Assembly (NCBI GenBank): GCA_014584345.1
Contig: JACTNB010000019.1
Span: forward strand, 124,001-188,000
DNA: 64,000 nucleotides
Source: Planctomycetota bacterium
Lineage (GTDB): Bacteria > Planctomycetota > Planctomycetia > Planctomycetales > Planctomycetaceae
Direction of reading: 5' to 3'
A program made the translations under genes and the position numbers. Below the pieces are notes generated by a model. The model was not told where the DNA came from. It searched no databases and saw only the letters and a program-made list of their open reading frames with translations. Positions 37,533 to 45,968 of the stretch are shown here, piece by piece (within the stretch, counting starts at the first letter, position 1; each line of letters begins with the position of its first letter).

Positions 37533-39062
37533 TTAATTTGCGGGGGGCTCCGGTTCGGGTGTCGGAGGGGTTTCCGCGGGATCGGCTGGAATTTCCGGTT
37601 GATCGGGTGTTGGCGCGGGTGTAGGTGTCAGGTCGTCCGGACTTTCCGGCACTTCCGGCACGGGTGCGGGCGAAGCAGCAGGCTGCCCCGGTTCCTCTGG
37701 AGGAGCCGGCTCGCTTTCCGCTTGTGCAGCCGGAGCCGCTGCCGCCGCCTCGGCTTTTTCACGCAATTCGACCAGATTCTCCGGCGGGTTATAAATGTGA
37801 ATCAATCCGCTGATTGCCACCACGGCCAGTTGAGGTCCAAACTGGGCCGCACTCGCCAGCGAGGCGAACTCGCTGGACGTTCCATCCTGTCGGAACGCAC
37901 CGTCTTCCATAGGCACGGAACCGCCCGGCATGGGCCCTGCCGGCATGGGTCCTGCCGGCATGGGATACGGATTGAAGGTGGTGTCCCCTGTATAACTCGA
38001 ACCACCTCCGCCCAACAGGGAACTTCCCTCGGAACCGTAGCCCATTCCCATCCCCGGGCCAGACATCGGATTTGCCTGGGCCATCTGCACGCGGGTAATC
38101 GTCACGGGCCAGGAGTTATTCGTGAGTTCGGCCAGGAGTTTGGGCAACCGCTGATGATCGATGATCGCTTCCAGATAAAATCCGCGTTTTTTGAACACGG
38201 TGCCCGTTTTGTAATCGACATAACGTCCCTGCTCTTCGCCGAATTCATCGGCGGGATTGAAGGTGACACTGGCGATCCCCAGGCTGCCCGTCCCTTCCGT
38301 CATGCCGCCTCCTGCAAACGGGTCATCTCCGGGAGGGGCGCCCGTTTCAAAAAATCCCCCTTCCTCCTCGCTGCTGCCATATTCACCACCACTGCCGGCG
38401 GGGGGGGTCGCATCAGGATAATCCCCGGTTCCGCCCACCAGCCGCAACACCGAAATGCTACGCACCAGCGACTCCGTAACCAGCGAGGCATCGGAATTGG
38501 CCCGGCGGATCGAATTCAGCAACGATTCCACCAGCCAGAGATCTTCCTGGGCATCCCACAACTCTTCGGAATTGGGGGTCAGATCGCCGAACTTGGTCTG
38601 AGGCATGAGAGACTCGGGAAAAACAACCGTCCCCTTGCCCGTCTCGACATTGAACGGATCGGCCTTCCGCCAGAGATTCTTCACCTCGACGTTGTAATTG
38701 TTCTTGTAGATATTGCGGGCGATGGGCGAAATTTCTTCCCGATAGAACTTCGGCTGCAGTTCCCTTTTGATGGTACTGGGCCACACCATCATCGCTTCCT
38801 GGCGTTTCCACAAGCCGTAGCGGGCATCCAGATTCAGGTCTTCGGCCTTTTGAGCCTTGACGTTCAATTTTTCACTCCAACTACCGTTGGCCTGCATCCC
38901 TCCGGGGACCTGCTTGAAGGCATCTTCGATCTTGGTGATCTTCTCGGTGGTCTGCTGCGAGAATTGCTTGACCGCGGGCATCCAGCCGACCAGGGGCAAA
39001 ATCAGCACCAGGCCGAATAGAATCCAGAAATGGTGCTGAATCACAGGTTTAAGTTTATCCAT
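37533..39062 (-). CDS. Uncharacterised membrane-anchored protein, second gene of the PilM-led unit
   Basis: 509 residues, with an N-terminal transmembrane helix (FWILFGLVLILPLVGWM, about 12-28) after a short basic cytoplasmic head. A coiled-coil-like segment follows (FSQQTTEKITKIEDAFKQV), as in PilN/PilO-type proteins. Residues 230-400 are Gly/Pro/Met-rich and include PMPAG repeats encoded by a 15-base repeat (37927-37964). The C-terminal 75 residues are Pro/Glu/Ala-rich (PAPTPDQPEIPADPAETPP). No family recognised with confidence; the position after a PilM/PilN-like gene and the topology make a PilO-like role possible. It is about 110 bases upstream of the third gene. Confidence 0.72.
   Translation of the reverse strand: MDKLKPVIQHHFWILFGLVLILPLVGWMPAVKQFSQQTTEKITKIEDAFKQVPGGMQANGSWSEKLNVKAQKAEDLNLDARYGLWKRQEAMMVWPSTIKRELQPKFYREEISPIARNIYKNNYNVEVKNLWRKADPFNVETGKGTVVFPESLMPQTKFGDLTPNSEELWDAQEDLWLVESLLNSIRRANSDASLVTESLVRSISVLRLVGGTGDYPDATPPAGSGGEYGSSEEEGGFFETGAPPGDDPFAGGGMTEGTGSLGIASVTFNPADEFGEEQGRYVDYKTGTVFKKRGFYLEAIIDHQRLPKLLAELTNNSWPVTITRVQMAQANPMSGPGMGMGYGSEGSSLLGGGGSSYTGDTTFNPYPMPAGPMPAGPMPGGSVPMEDGAFRQDGTSSEFASLASAAQFGPQLAVVAISGLIHIYNPPENLVELREKAEAAAAAPAAQAESEPAPPEEPGQPAASPAPVPEVPESPDDLTPTPAPTPDQPEIPADPAETPPTPEPEPPAN
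37927..37964. repeat. Coding 15-base tandem repeat
   Basis: Two and a half copies of GGCATGGGCCCTGCC (the second with T for C) encode the PMPAGPMPAGPMPGG stretch in the gene at 37533-39062. Confidence 0.75.
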
Positions 39063-39195
39063 GGCTCTGATCCTCTTTCGCGGGTGGCGACAGGTGGATT
39101 GAAATCGTCAATGTTCGGGTCAGGGATTCGATGGCCCCTTGGGGCCGGTCACGGTTGAAAGTAAAATTCGAAAGCCCTTCGGCTGGGAGTCTCCG

Positions 39196-41328
39196 TCAAG
39201 GCGCCTCTGTCCCGTCTGGTTCCGGTGGAGCTTCCCCTTCCTCGGCCGGAGCCGCTTCGACAACGGCGGCCAGAGGATCGGTTTCCAGACGCTCCGCCGG
39301 GGGAATCGGCTTCCAAACGAATTGAATGACAAAATTCGTGCGATGAACTTCCTTCATCTCGGTCGGTTGAGCCGACGGATTGGGTTGCCCATCTCCCTGA
39401 TACTGCGGGGCAAAGGATCCCTCGTCGGGAGCCCCCGGAGTCCGCGAGAATGGGTTGGCCCGGGTGACGTCGATCCGCGGACCGCTCCGCTTGCGGGTAT
39501 CCCGCTGCTGCAAACTGACGAGTTCCTGCTTGCCCTGCAAGACCACGGGATGACTAATCCCCAGCTTGCGAACATCGACCTTGGGGCCGTCCTCCTGCTT
39601 CATTTCCCACTTCTGCAAATTGGGGATAATCGTGTGCAGCAGGTAGTTGAGGCCCTGGTCGGTCTCGGGTTTATCCGGTAAGTGGTGATAATGGCTGCCG
39701 GTCAATGTGAACAGATACCCCTCTCCATCGGGTGGAGAAATTTGTTGCAGGCCGTGTTCCTTGGCGACTTCGTCACTCAACAGTTTGACACTTTCTGGCA
39801 GACTTTCGTACCAGGCGGCCAGATCTTCTTCCTTCTTGGCGGTCAGGCTGGCAATCAGCAGGCGATTCCGTTTTTCCAAATCCTTTTCGTCGAGCGCTTC
39901 GCCGATGTCTCGCGGCAGGCACTCGTTGACCGACTTGTAGAATTCCAACCAGGTGGTGTCCTTCATTCCTTCCGTCAGGGTCGCGCCGGTCGCCTTGGCG
40001 GTGTTGTAGCGTCCGTCGGCCGAGGAATAGGCGGAAACGTAGCCTCCCCATTTCCCCTGCAATTTCGAGGACTGATCCAGGGCTTGATCCCAAGGCTCGT
40101 TATGAACGGCATTGTAGGCCTTGGCATAGCCTATCGTGGAAAGTGCCAGCCCGGTCAGCAGCGTCGCCGCCGTGATGGCGGCCCACGGTTTTTTGCGTCG
40201 TATCTCCCGCGCCAGGGCAATTTCCGGCGGGAGCAGCGTGGTTGTGGTGGTGGTCATCCCCATGGCTTGCAAAGCCAAACCGTAGGCGACCGTGAACGAG
40301 GGAATGTTCTCGCGGAACAAGGGGGCTTCCAGGACCGAGGTCCCCGCCAATTGCTTAAAATCCTCGACCCGCTGCACGGGATATTCGAGGTGCTGTTCCA
40401 GGAACTTCTGCAGACCTGCCATGCGGAACCCATTCCCGCAGCCCAGAACCCGCGAGATTTCGCCTCCCTGATTCACGCTGGAGAAATAGCCGAGCGAGCG
40501 TTGCACTTCCGAGAGGTAATCGTTGAAGACCGGCCTCAATGCCTGAAACACCGCCTTCGGATCGGGGGACTTGGTCGCGTTGCATTTCAGGTGCTCGGCC
40601 TTGGCGAAGGTCAGCTTCATTTCCTTGGTGAGTGCCCGGGTGAAGTGATTCCCCCCCAGGGGGATGTTGCGAATCCAGATTTTCGCGCCATTGGTGACCA
40701 TGATGGTCGATTGATCCGCCCCCATATCGAGCAGCGCGACATATTCGCCCCCTTCGGGAGCCTCTTCTCCGGGCCGGATCCCCAACTGATCGTATGCCAG
40801 GAAGTTGTATTGCGCCAGTGGCGCGATCTGCATCAGCTCGACTTCAATTTTGTTATCCTGAAACGGCTTCAACTGCCGCATCACCTGATCCCGCTTCATC
40901 GCAAAAATGCCGACTTCCGCATCGATCAGGAATCCCCCCGCTTCCATCCCGCCGCCGAGACGCTGGAAATCCCAGATCACATCGTCCAGCGGGAACGGTA
41001 TCTGCTGACGGGCCTCGTACTTCACAATTTCCTTGACCTTACCCGGTTCCACGGGGGGCAACTGGATGAAGCGCGCCAGCGAGGACTGCGCGGGCAAGCC
41101 AATCGCCACCAGATCGCCCGCCAGTTTATTGCGGGACAGGAACTTGCCCATGGCTTCCTGAATCAACTCATCGGGAATCGCGTCGGGCTGGGAGAGAATC
41201 TTGGCGTGCGGAATGTAATCGAAGCCCACCGCTACCACCTGGTGAGCCGCCTCGGCGTAGCGTAACTTCAACGCCTTGAGACCAGCCTGCCCAATTTCGA
41301 TTCCCCAAACGGCTTTTGTTTCCGGCAT
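39196..41328 (-). CDS. pilM: PilM-like type IV pilus/type II secretion platform protein, likely fused to a PilN-like domain
   Basis: 710 residues from ATG 41328, which has AGAGG upstream. Residues 1-385 are a PilM actin-like ATPase fold: GIEIGQAGLKALKL (phosphate 1), LLDMGADQSTIMV (phosphate 2) and VLGCGNGFRMAGLQKFLE. Then LLPPEIALAREIRRKKPW leads into a transmembrane helix (AAITAATLLTGLALSTIGYA, about 400-420), an arrangement like the cytoplasmic tail and helix of PilN. The rest is extracytoplasmic and ends Glu/Pro/Ala-rich. In standard systems PilM binds the PilN tail, so a fusion would lock this interaction. It is the first of three genes on this strand. No pilin, ATPase or secretin is nearby. 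Confidence 0.85.
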   Translation of the reverse strand: MPETKAVWGIEIGQAGLKALKLRYAEAAHQVVAVGFDYIPHAKILSQPDAIPDELIQEAMGKFLSRNKLAGDLVAIGLPAQSSLARFIQLPPVEPGKVKEIVKYEARQQIPFPLDDVIWDFQRLGGGMEAGGFLIDAEVGIFAMKRDQVMRQLKPFQDNKIEVELMQIAPLAQYNFLAYDQLGIRPGEEAPEGGEYVALLDMGADQSTIMVTNGAKIWIRNIPLGGNHFTRALTKEMKLTFAKAEHLKCNATKSPDPKAVFQALRPVFNDYLSEVQRSLGYFSSVNQGGEISRVLGCGNGFRMAGLQKFLEQHLEYPVQRVEDFKQLAGTSVLEAPLFRENIPSFTVAYGLALQAMGMTTTTTTLLPPEIALAREIRRKKPWAAITAATLLTGLALSTIGYAKAYNAVHNEPWDQALDQSSKLQGKWGGYVSAYSSADGRYNTAKATGATLTEGMKDTTWLEFYKSVNECLPRDIGEALDEKDLEKRNRLLIASLTAKKEEDLAAWYESLPESVKLLSDEVAKEHGLQQISPPDGEGYLFTLTGSHYHHLPDKPETDQGLNYLLHTIIPNLQKWEMKQEDGPKVDVRKLGISHPVVLQGKQELVSLQQRDTRKRSGPRIDVTRANPFSRTPGAPDEGSFAPQYQGDGQPNPSAQPTEMKEVHRTNFVIQFVWKPIPPAERLETDPLAAVVEAAPAEEGEAPPEPDGTEAP

Positions 41329-41709
41329 CGTGAACCTCTTGTCTATTAGGCAAACATGGCGAGCCTTGGCTCGAACCTGTCCATAACTTATTGATTGTGC
41401 CCAGTCTGACGGTCCTCGCAAGTACAAGCACACCTGTGGGATGCCTGTCCGAGTGGTCAAACTGAAGCAAAAAATTTCGAAGGGAAGCGAGACGTGGAAC
41501 GGTTAATTATAAGTTAGGAAATGCTTTACGTAAAACAAAAACTGGTATGAACTCCTCCTCGGAAGCAGGAAATCCCGGTTCCCGGGCAGGTTTTTTACCA
41601 TTTCTTCTCATTTCCGCCCCTCGGACACCCTCCCGGAAGCGATTTTGTGCCGACGAAGGTAGCATGCGGGAGTACGAGGAAACAAGAGGCACCTGACTTT
41701 CCTACGAAT
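41329..41709. other. Intergenic region, no gene seen
   Basis: 380 bases between the thiE stop and the pilM start on the same strand. It should hold the promoter of the PilM-led unit. No terminator with a T-run, repeat or small gene was recognised; the frame of pilM remains open to 41460 without an acceptable start. Confidence 0.35.
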
Positions 41710-42801
41710 TTAAGACGTGGCAGGACTGGTTTCAGTTCCCGAATCCGCAAAAAAAATTTGCGAGAGCTCCGTCGCCCGTGCCCGGGGATGCTCGGCTCGG
41801 CAGAGTACCTGACTAACGGCCACGCGTTTCCCACCGGCTTCCGCCACCTGACTCCCATTCGCGGAATCGATTCCTCCGATGGCAAACCAGGGAATTGTGA
41901 TCCGAGCCGCAACCTCCCGCAACAGGCCAGGACCGACGTATTCCCGGGCCGCAAATGGCTTCGTTCCCGAAGGAAACACCGGCCCCACACCAATGTAATC
42001 GGCTCCTTCCGCTTCCGCCCGACAGGCCTGGTCCAGCGAATGCGTGGAAATTCCAATCAGCAGTTCCGACCCCACAATCCGGCGGACATCGCCCAGGGAA
42101 AGTTCTTCTTGCCCGACATGCACACCATCCGCTTCGCAGAGCACCGCAATATCGGGCCGGTCGTTGATTACCAGCAGCGAGTCGGTTTCGCGGGTTAATT
42201 CACGCAGAGCACGCGCCTGAACGAGCAATTCGCGATCCGTCCGATGCTTGTCCCTCAACTGAAAAATACCCACACCCCCCGCAGCCGACTCTCGGACCAC
42301 CACTTCCAGGGGTTGGCGACAGGCCTGTTCCGCTATGAGCAAATACAGGTGACAGGCATTCAATTTCGCCAGCCGGGCATCACGGGGAGTCCCCAGAATC
42401 TGTTTTTCCAGATCGTAAAATCGATACCGCAAGGCCTCGATGCCCATTGCGGACGGCACACATATCAGCTTGCCATACTCCTCGAGCACCCGCAGGGATT
42501 CCTCGACCCGTTTCGCGTTGGCCCGGATGACATCCAGCAGACTCAGTCGGGACCGTTCCGAGGGAAGGGATATTCCGGTGCCGACATCCCCGGCCGTATC
42601 GCGACAGTGCAGCTGCGATTCCAACCGCAGCCCGGACAGGCAGACTTGCAACTGGTGCCTTAACGCCTTGAGCTGCTCGGTCAATCCCGCATCTTCGCGA
42701 TGAAAACGGACGTACTCCTCGACGACGCGCAGCCCTTCCCGGCAACGGTTGGCGGAAGCATCCAGGATGCGTAGGGTTGATTGCGTCTCGAAGTGGCTCA
42801 A
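41710..42801 (-). CDS. thiE: Thiamine-phosphate synthase with N-terminal ThiD2-type HMP-P kinase domain
   Basis: 363 residues. The C-terminal 200 residues are ThiE, which joins HMP-PP and thiazole phosphate to thiamine phosphate: GIFQLRDKHRTDRELL, DGVHVGQEEL, GVGPVFPSGTKPF and AIGGID. The N-terminal 145 residues (RILDASANRCREGLRVVEEYVRF, then RANAKRVEESLRVLEEYGK) match the domain described as ThiD2, a monofunctional HMP-phosphate kinase found fused to ThiE. The protein would therefore make HMP-PP and use it at once. Start is TTG 42801 with GGAG 6 bases upstream; there is no ATG until about residue 119. No TPP riboswitch was recognised in the 150-base leader. The ThiD2 call rests on my memory of the family pattern. 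Confidence 0.88.
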   Translation of the reverse strand: MSHFETQSTLRILDASANRCREGLRVVEEYVRFHREDAGLTEQLKALRHQLQVCLSGLRLESQLHCRDTAGDVGTGISLPSERSRLSLLDVIRANAKRVEESLRVLEEYGKLICVPSAMGIEALRYRFYDLEKQILGTPRDARLAKLNACHLYLLIAEQACRQPLEVVVRESAAGGVGIFQLRDKHRTDRELLVQARALRELTRETDSLLVINDRPDIAVLCEADGVHVGQEELSLGDVRRIVGSELLIGISTHSLDQACRAEAEGADYIGVGPVFPSGTKPFAAREYVGPGLLREVAARITIPWFAIGGIDSANGSQVAEAGGKRVAVSQVLCRAEHPRARATELSQIFFADSGTETSPATS

Positions 42802-42950
42802 TGTACTCCGGTCCTGTCTTCAGCAGGTCAACTTCGACGAACGAGTGCCCCCGCGGGGTTGGATTGGACGGGCTAGCAGGTTGCACGGAATATGGGTGGC
42901 AAATCACTAGATGGGGCCATCCCGGTCGGGCTTGAGCTAGCTTTCCCCCC

Positions 42951-44963
42951 CTATCTCAGGATGGCAGACAGTTTCTGTTCGCAGGCCGTGACAATCTGTT
43001 TGTGAAGGGTGTCCACTTCCTCTCCGGTCAGCGTCCGTTCATCGGATCGAAATGCCGCGCGGGCGAGATAGGTTTTCTTGCCCACGCCAATTTTCTCTCC
43101 CCGATATTGCCCCGCATAGGCAAGATTCCGCAGGAGTTCGCCACCGGCACTCGTTATCGTACCTGCCAGTTCCTGCCAGGTGATCCGTTCCTCCAGTAAA
43201 AAATTGAAATCCCGTTCGATGGCTGGAAATTGTGGAATCCGCTGGAGTTGCGGGGCCTGCTCCAGATGCTGCACCAGGGGGTCCAGATCGACCTCGGCAA
43301 CAGTCACGGCATCCTTGAGATCGAAACGGTCCGAAACGTTACGATCCAGTTCCCCCAGCCAGCCCCAAAAAAGATCATTCAGGTAGAGTTCCGCCCCTCG
43401 TCCCGCAGCAAATCCCGCATAATCACAGGGGTGTGCCGTCAGTTCCAGATCCCGGCTGACCTCGCCGACCAATTGCTCCAGCAACCCCTTCAACGAGAGG
43501 AAATCGTCCCCCGTCACGGTGCCGATCATCAGCGACTGGGCGGCTCCCCGAGTCGAAAACGCGGTGAAGACACGCGCGATTTCGTACAACCGGGCATTCG
43601 CGGTCCCCGTCCGCTCGTTGGCACGCCGGGAGACCAGCAAACTGGGAATCAGACTCGGACGCAAGACATTCTCCCTGCGTCGCGAGGAATGATCGACCCG
43701 CAACAGCGGGTCCACACGCCGCGGATTGAACGACTGGCTCTCCTCCTCCGACGTGAACGTCAGCGTCATTGCCTCGAAATAGCCCTGCGCATTGAACACG
43801 CGATGCACCAGATCGGTAGTTCGATCGAGCTTCGATTTCTGTGCCGCGGTGACCCGTGGCGCGTCGTTCTCGGAGATTTTCTCGTAACCGTGAATGCGAG
43901 CCACTTCCTCGATCAAATCGACCTCGCGCGGCAGATCCGCGCGCCAGGAGGGAATTTGATAGGTCGCCTGCCGGTCGTCCGCGGCGATTTCAACCAGCCC
44001 CAGGTTCTTCAAAATCCCCCGCGACTCCGCGGGCGACACCGGAATACCGAGCAACCGGGGGACGCTGGCGAAACGTAACGTCACTTGGACGGGAACGTGT
44101 TCGGGAAGTGGCGGAACCGTTATCGGATCATTCAGAATTTCTCCACCGGCAAGTTGTACGATCAATTCACAGCAGCGGCGACTGGCCCAATCGAGTTGTT
44201 GCCGGTTAATTCCCCGCTCGAAGCGAAACGACGAGTCACTGAACAGCGACAATTTACGGGCGGTACGGCGAACGGAGAGCGGGGCGAATTGAGCCGCTTC
44301 GATCAGCAGATCGGTAGTCTGTTCGGTCACTTCGGAAAGCTGGCCCCCCATCACGCCGGCAATGGCGGCAGGGCGTTCGGCATCCGCGATCACGCACGTC
44401 TGGTTGTCGAGTTCGTATTCCCGGCCATCGATGGCGAGTATTTTTTCGCCCGGTTTGGCCAATCGGACAACAATCCGCTGGCCGGACAGTTTTTGAAAAT
44501 CGAAGGCATGCAGTGGTTGACCGCACTCCATCAGGACATAATTGGTCACATCGACCACGTTATTGACAGACCGCAATCCCAGACATTCCAGGCGATGCTT
44601 CAACCAGTCGGGGCTGGGGCCGACCTTCACGCCTCGAATGATTCTGGCGGTGTAGTGCGCACAATGATCGGGGCAGCGGTTTTCCACGGAAGTGATCGTG
44701 GCAGTAGCCGTCGCCACGGGTTCGATCCGCGCCTCGGGAATCCGCAGGGGTTGATGAAACAGCGCGGAAAGTTCACGAGCGACGCCGATCTGTCCGAGGC
44801 AATCGGCACGATTACTGGTCACCTCCAGATCAATCGCAAAATCGTCTCCACACGCCTGAATCTCCTCCAGATTCAGGCCCGACATCATCAGCCGCTCCGC
44901 CGCCTGCCGCGGGGTGCATTCGAGAGAGACATAATCGCGTAACCAGTTCCAACTGACAATCAT
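42951..44963 (-). CDS. pheT: Phenylalanyl-tRNA synthetase beta subunit lacking the OB-fold tRNA-binding domain
   Basis: 670 residues, against about 790 in E. coli. It begins IVSWNWLRDYV and goes almost directly to DLEVTSNRADCLGQIGVARELS. The EMAP/OB-fold insertion of about 110 residues normally between these is missing. The B3/B4 editing region (VVDVTNYVLMECGQPLHAFD, RRTARKLSLFSDSSFRFERG), the B5 domain (EEVARIHGYEKI) and a C-terminal anticodon-binding FDX-ACB domain (FPAIERDFNFLL, then the last 60 residues) are present. It forms an alpha2-beta2 enzyme with PheS, whose gene is not adjacent. Start: ATG 44963, without a clear SD; a TTG at 44972 is also possible. Confidence 0.95.
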   Translation of the reverse strand: MIVSWNWLRDYVSLECTPRQAAERLMMSGLNLEEIQACGDDFAIDLEVTSNRADCLGQIGVARELSALFHQPLRIPEARIEPVATATATITSVENRCPDHCAHYTARIIRGVKVGPSPDWLKHRLECLGLRSVNNVVDVTNYVLMECGQPLHAFDFQKLSGQRIVVRLAKPGEKILAIDGREYELDNQTCVIADAERPAAIAGVMGGQLSEVTEQTTDLLIEAAQFAPLSVRRTARKLSLFSDSSFRFERGINRQQLDWASRRCCELIVQLAGGEILNDPITVPPLPEHVPVQVTLRFASVPRLLGIPVSPAESRGILKNLGLVEIAADDRQATYQIPSWRADLPREVDLIEEVARIHGYEKISENDAPRVTAAQKSKLDRTTDLVHRVFNAQGYFEAMTLTFTSEEESQSFNPRRVDPLLRVDHSSRRRENVLRPSLIPSLLVSRRANERTGTANARLYEIARVFTAFSTRGAAQSLMIGTVTGDDFLSLKGLLEQLVGEVSRDLELTAHPCDYAGFAAGRGAELYLNDLFWGWLGELDRNVSDRFDLKDAVTVAEVDLDPLVQHLEQAPQLQRIPQFPAIERDFNFLLEERITWQELAGTITSAGGELLRNLAYAGQYRGEKIGVGKKTYLARAAFRSDERTLTGEEVDTLHKQIVTACEQKLSAILR

Positions 44964-45038
44964 GGGAAGCAATGAGACCAGAATTAAGGAGTACAGGGAA
45001 ATCTGGAATTACCGAAAACTCCGGGGTTCCAGGAAGAT

Positions 45039-45869
45039 TCAGACAGACGTATCGGGAGACTGCCGCAGGATCCGCAACAGTTCTTCCTTGAGATTACCAT
45101 TTACGGAAATTCCATTCTGGGAGTAAATCGTCGCCCGTCCCTGACGATCGATGAAATGCCCCCCCGCTTCTTCGAGAATCGGCAACAGGGCCGCTGCATC
45201 CCAGGCACTGAGGACCGGATCAACCATAATTTCCGCGCGGCCTGTAGCTACCAGCATATGCCCGAAACAATCGCCCCAGCCCCGTGTCAGTTTGACGCGC
45301 GTGGAAAGTTCGTTGTAGGGCCGGGAAAGCCCCAAGGCTTCCCAGCGTGCCGCATTCGTTGTGCAGAAACAAGCCTCTTCGAGTCGATCCACCTGAGAAA
45401 CGCGGGCCGGAATCGGGGCATTGTCTCGAATTTTCCACCAGGCCCCAGAACCCTTCGCGGCATACACCACTTCGTCCAACGCGGGAAAGCCACATACTCC
45501 CGCGACACAACGGCGTTCCTCGTGTTCGTCCACTTCCTCCAATCCGATCAGGCAGCCGAACAGCGGCACCCCGTGCACGAACGATTTCGTGCCATCGATC
45601 GGATCGAGAATCCAGCGGAAGCGATTCTTGCCCGGTTTTTCGGGGAATTCCTCTCCGAGCACGCCATCTTCGGGAAAGTCCTGGTCGAGCAGTCGGCGAA
45701 TCAGCAGTTCCGCGCCTCGATCCGCCTCGGTCACGGGGGTGGAATCGTGCTTGGAATCGATTGCCAGATCGCGATTCTGGTAATAGCCAAGAATCAACTC
45801 GCGAGCCTGCGAGGCCGCTTCGAGGGCGAATTCGAGCCGTGTCTGATATTCGGGATTCATCGTACTCAT
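45039..45869 (-). CDS. hisN: Inositol-monophosphatase-family phosphatase, probably histidinol-phosphatase
   Basis: 276 residues. Mg-dependent phosphatase with the family motifs GEEFPEKP (metal-binding Glu), WILDPIDGTKSFVHG and SAWDAAALLPILEEAGGHF. The phrases TKSFVHGVPLFGCLIGLEE and GWGDCFGHMLVATGRAEIMVDP are typical of the HisN type of histidinol phosphatase rather than inositol phosphatase or CysQ. It would carry out the penultimate step of histidine synthesis. No other his genes are nearby. Start: ATG 45869, with ATG 45860 equally possible; neither has a strong SD. It lies between pheT and the LarA-like gene on the same strand. Confidence 0.82.
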   Translation of the reverse strand: MSTMNPEYQTRLEFALEAASQARELILGYYQNRDLAIDSKHDSTPVTEADRGAELLIRRLLDQDFPEDGVLGEEFPEKPGKNRFRWILDPIDGTKSFVHGVPLFGCLIGLEEVDEHEERRCVAGVCGFPALDEVVYAAKGSGAWWKIRDNAPIPARVSQVDRLEEACFCTTNAARWEALGLSRPYNELSTRVKLTRGWGDCFGHMLVATGRAEIMVDPVLSAWDAAALLPILEEAGGHFIDRQGRATIYSQNGISVNGNLKEELLRILRQSPDTSV

Positions 45870-45968
45870 GTGAGGCAATGGGGTGATGGACAGATTAAAA
45901 AACAGACGCTACAGGGAAGCGGAATTCTGGCGGAGACAGGTCCTGGAAAGGACCGGTGTGCCCGTCGT

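Noticed and set aside
42802..42950. TPP riboswitch in the leader of the thiE fusion gene.
   Set aside because: The conserved CUGAGA and ACCUGAUCUGG-type elements are absent on the minus strand.
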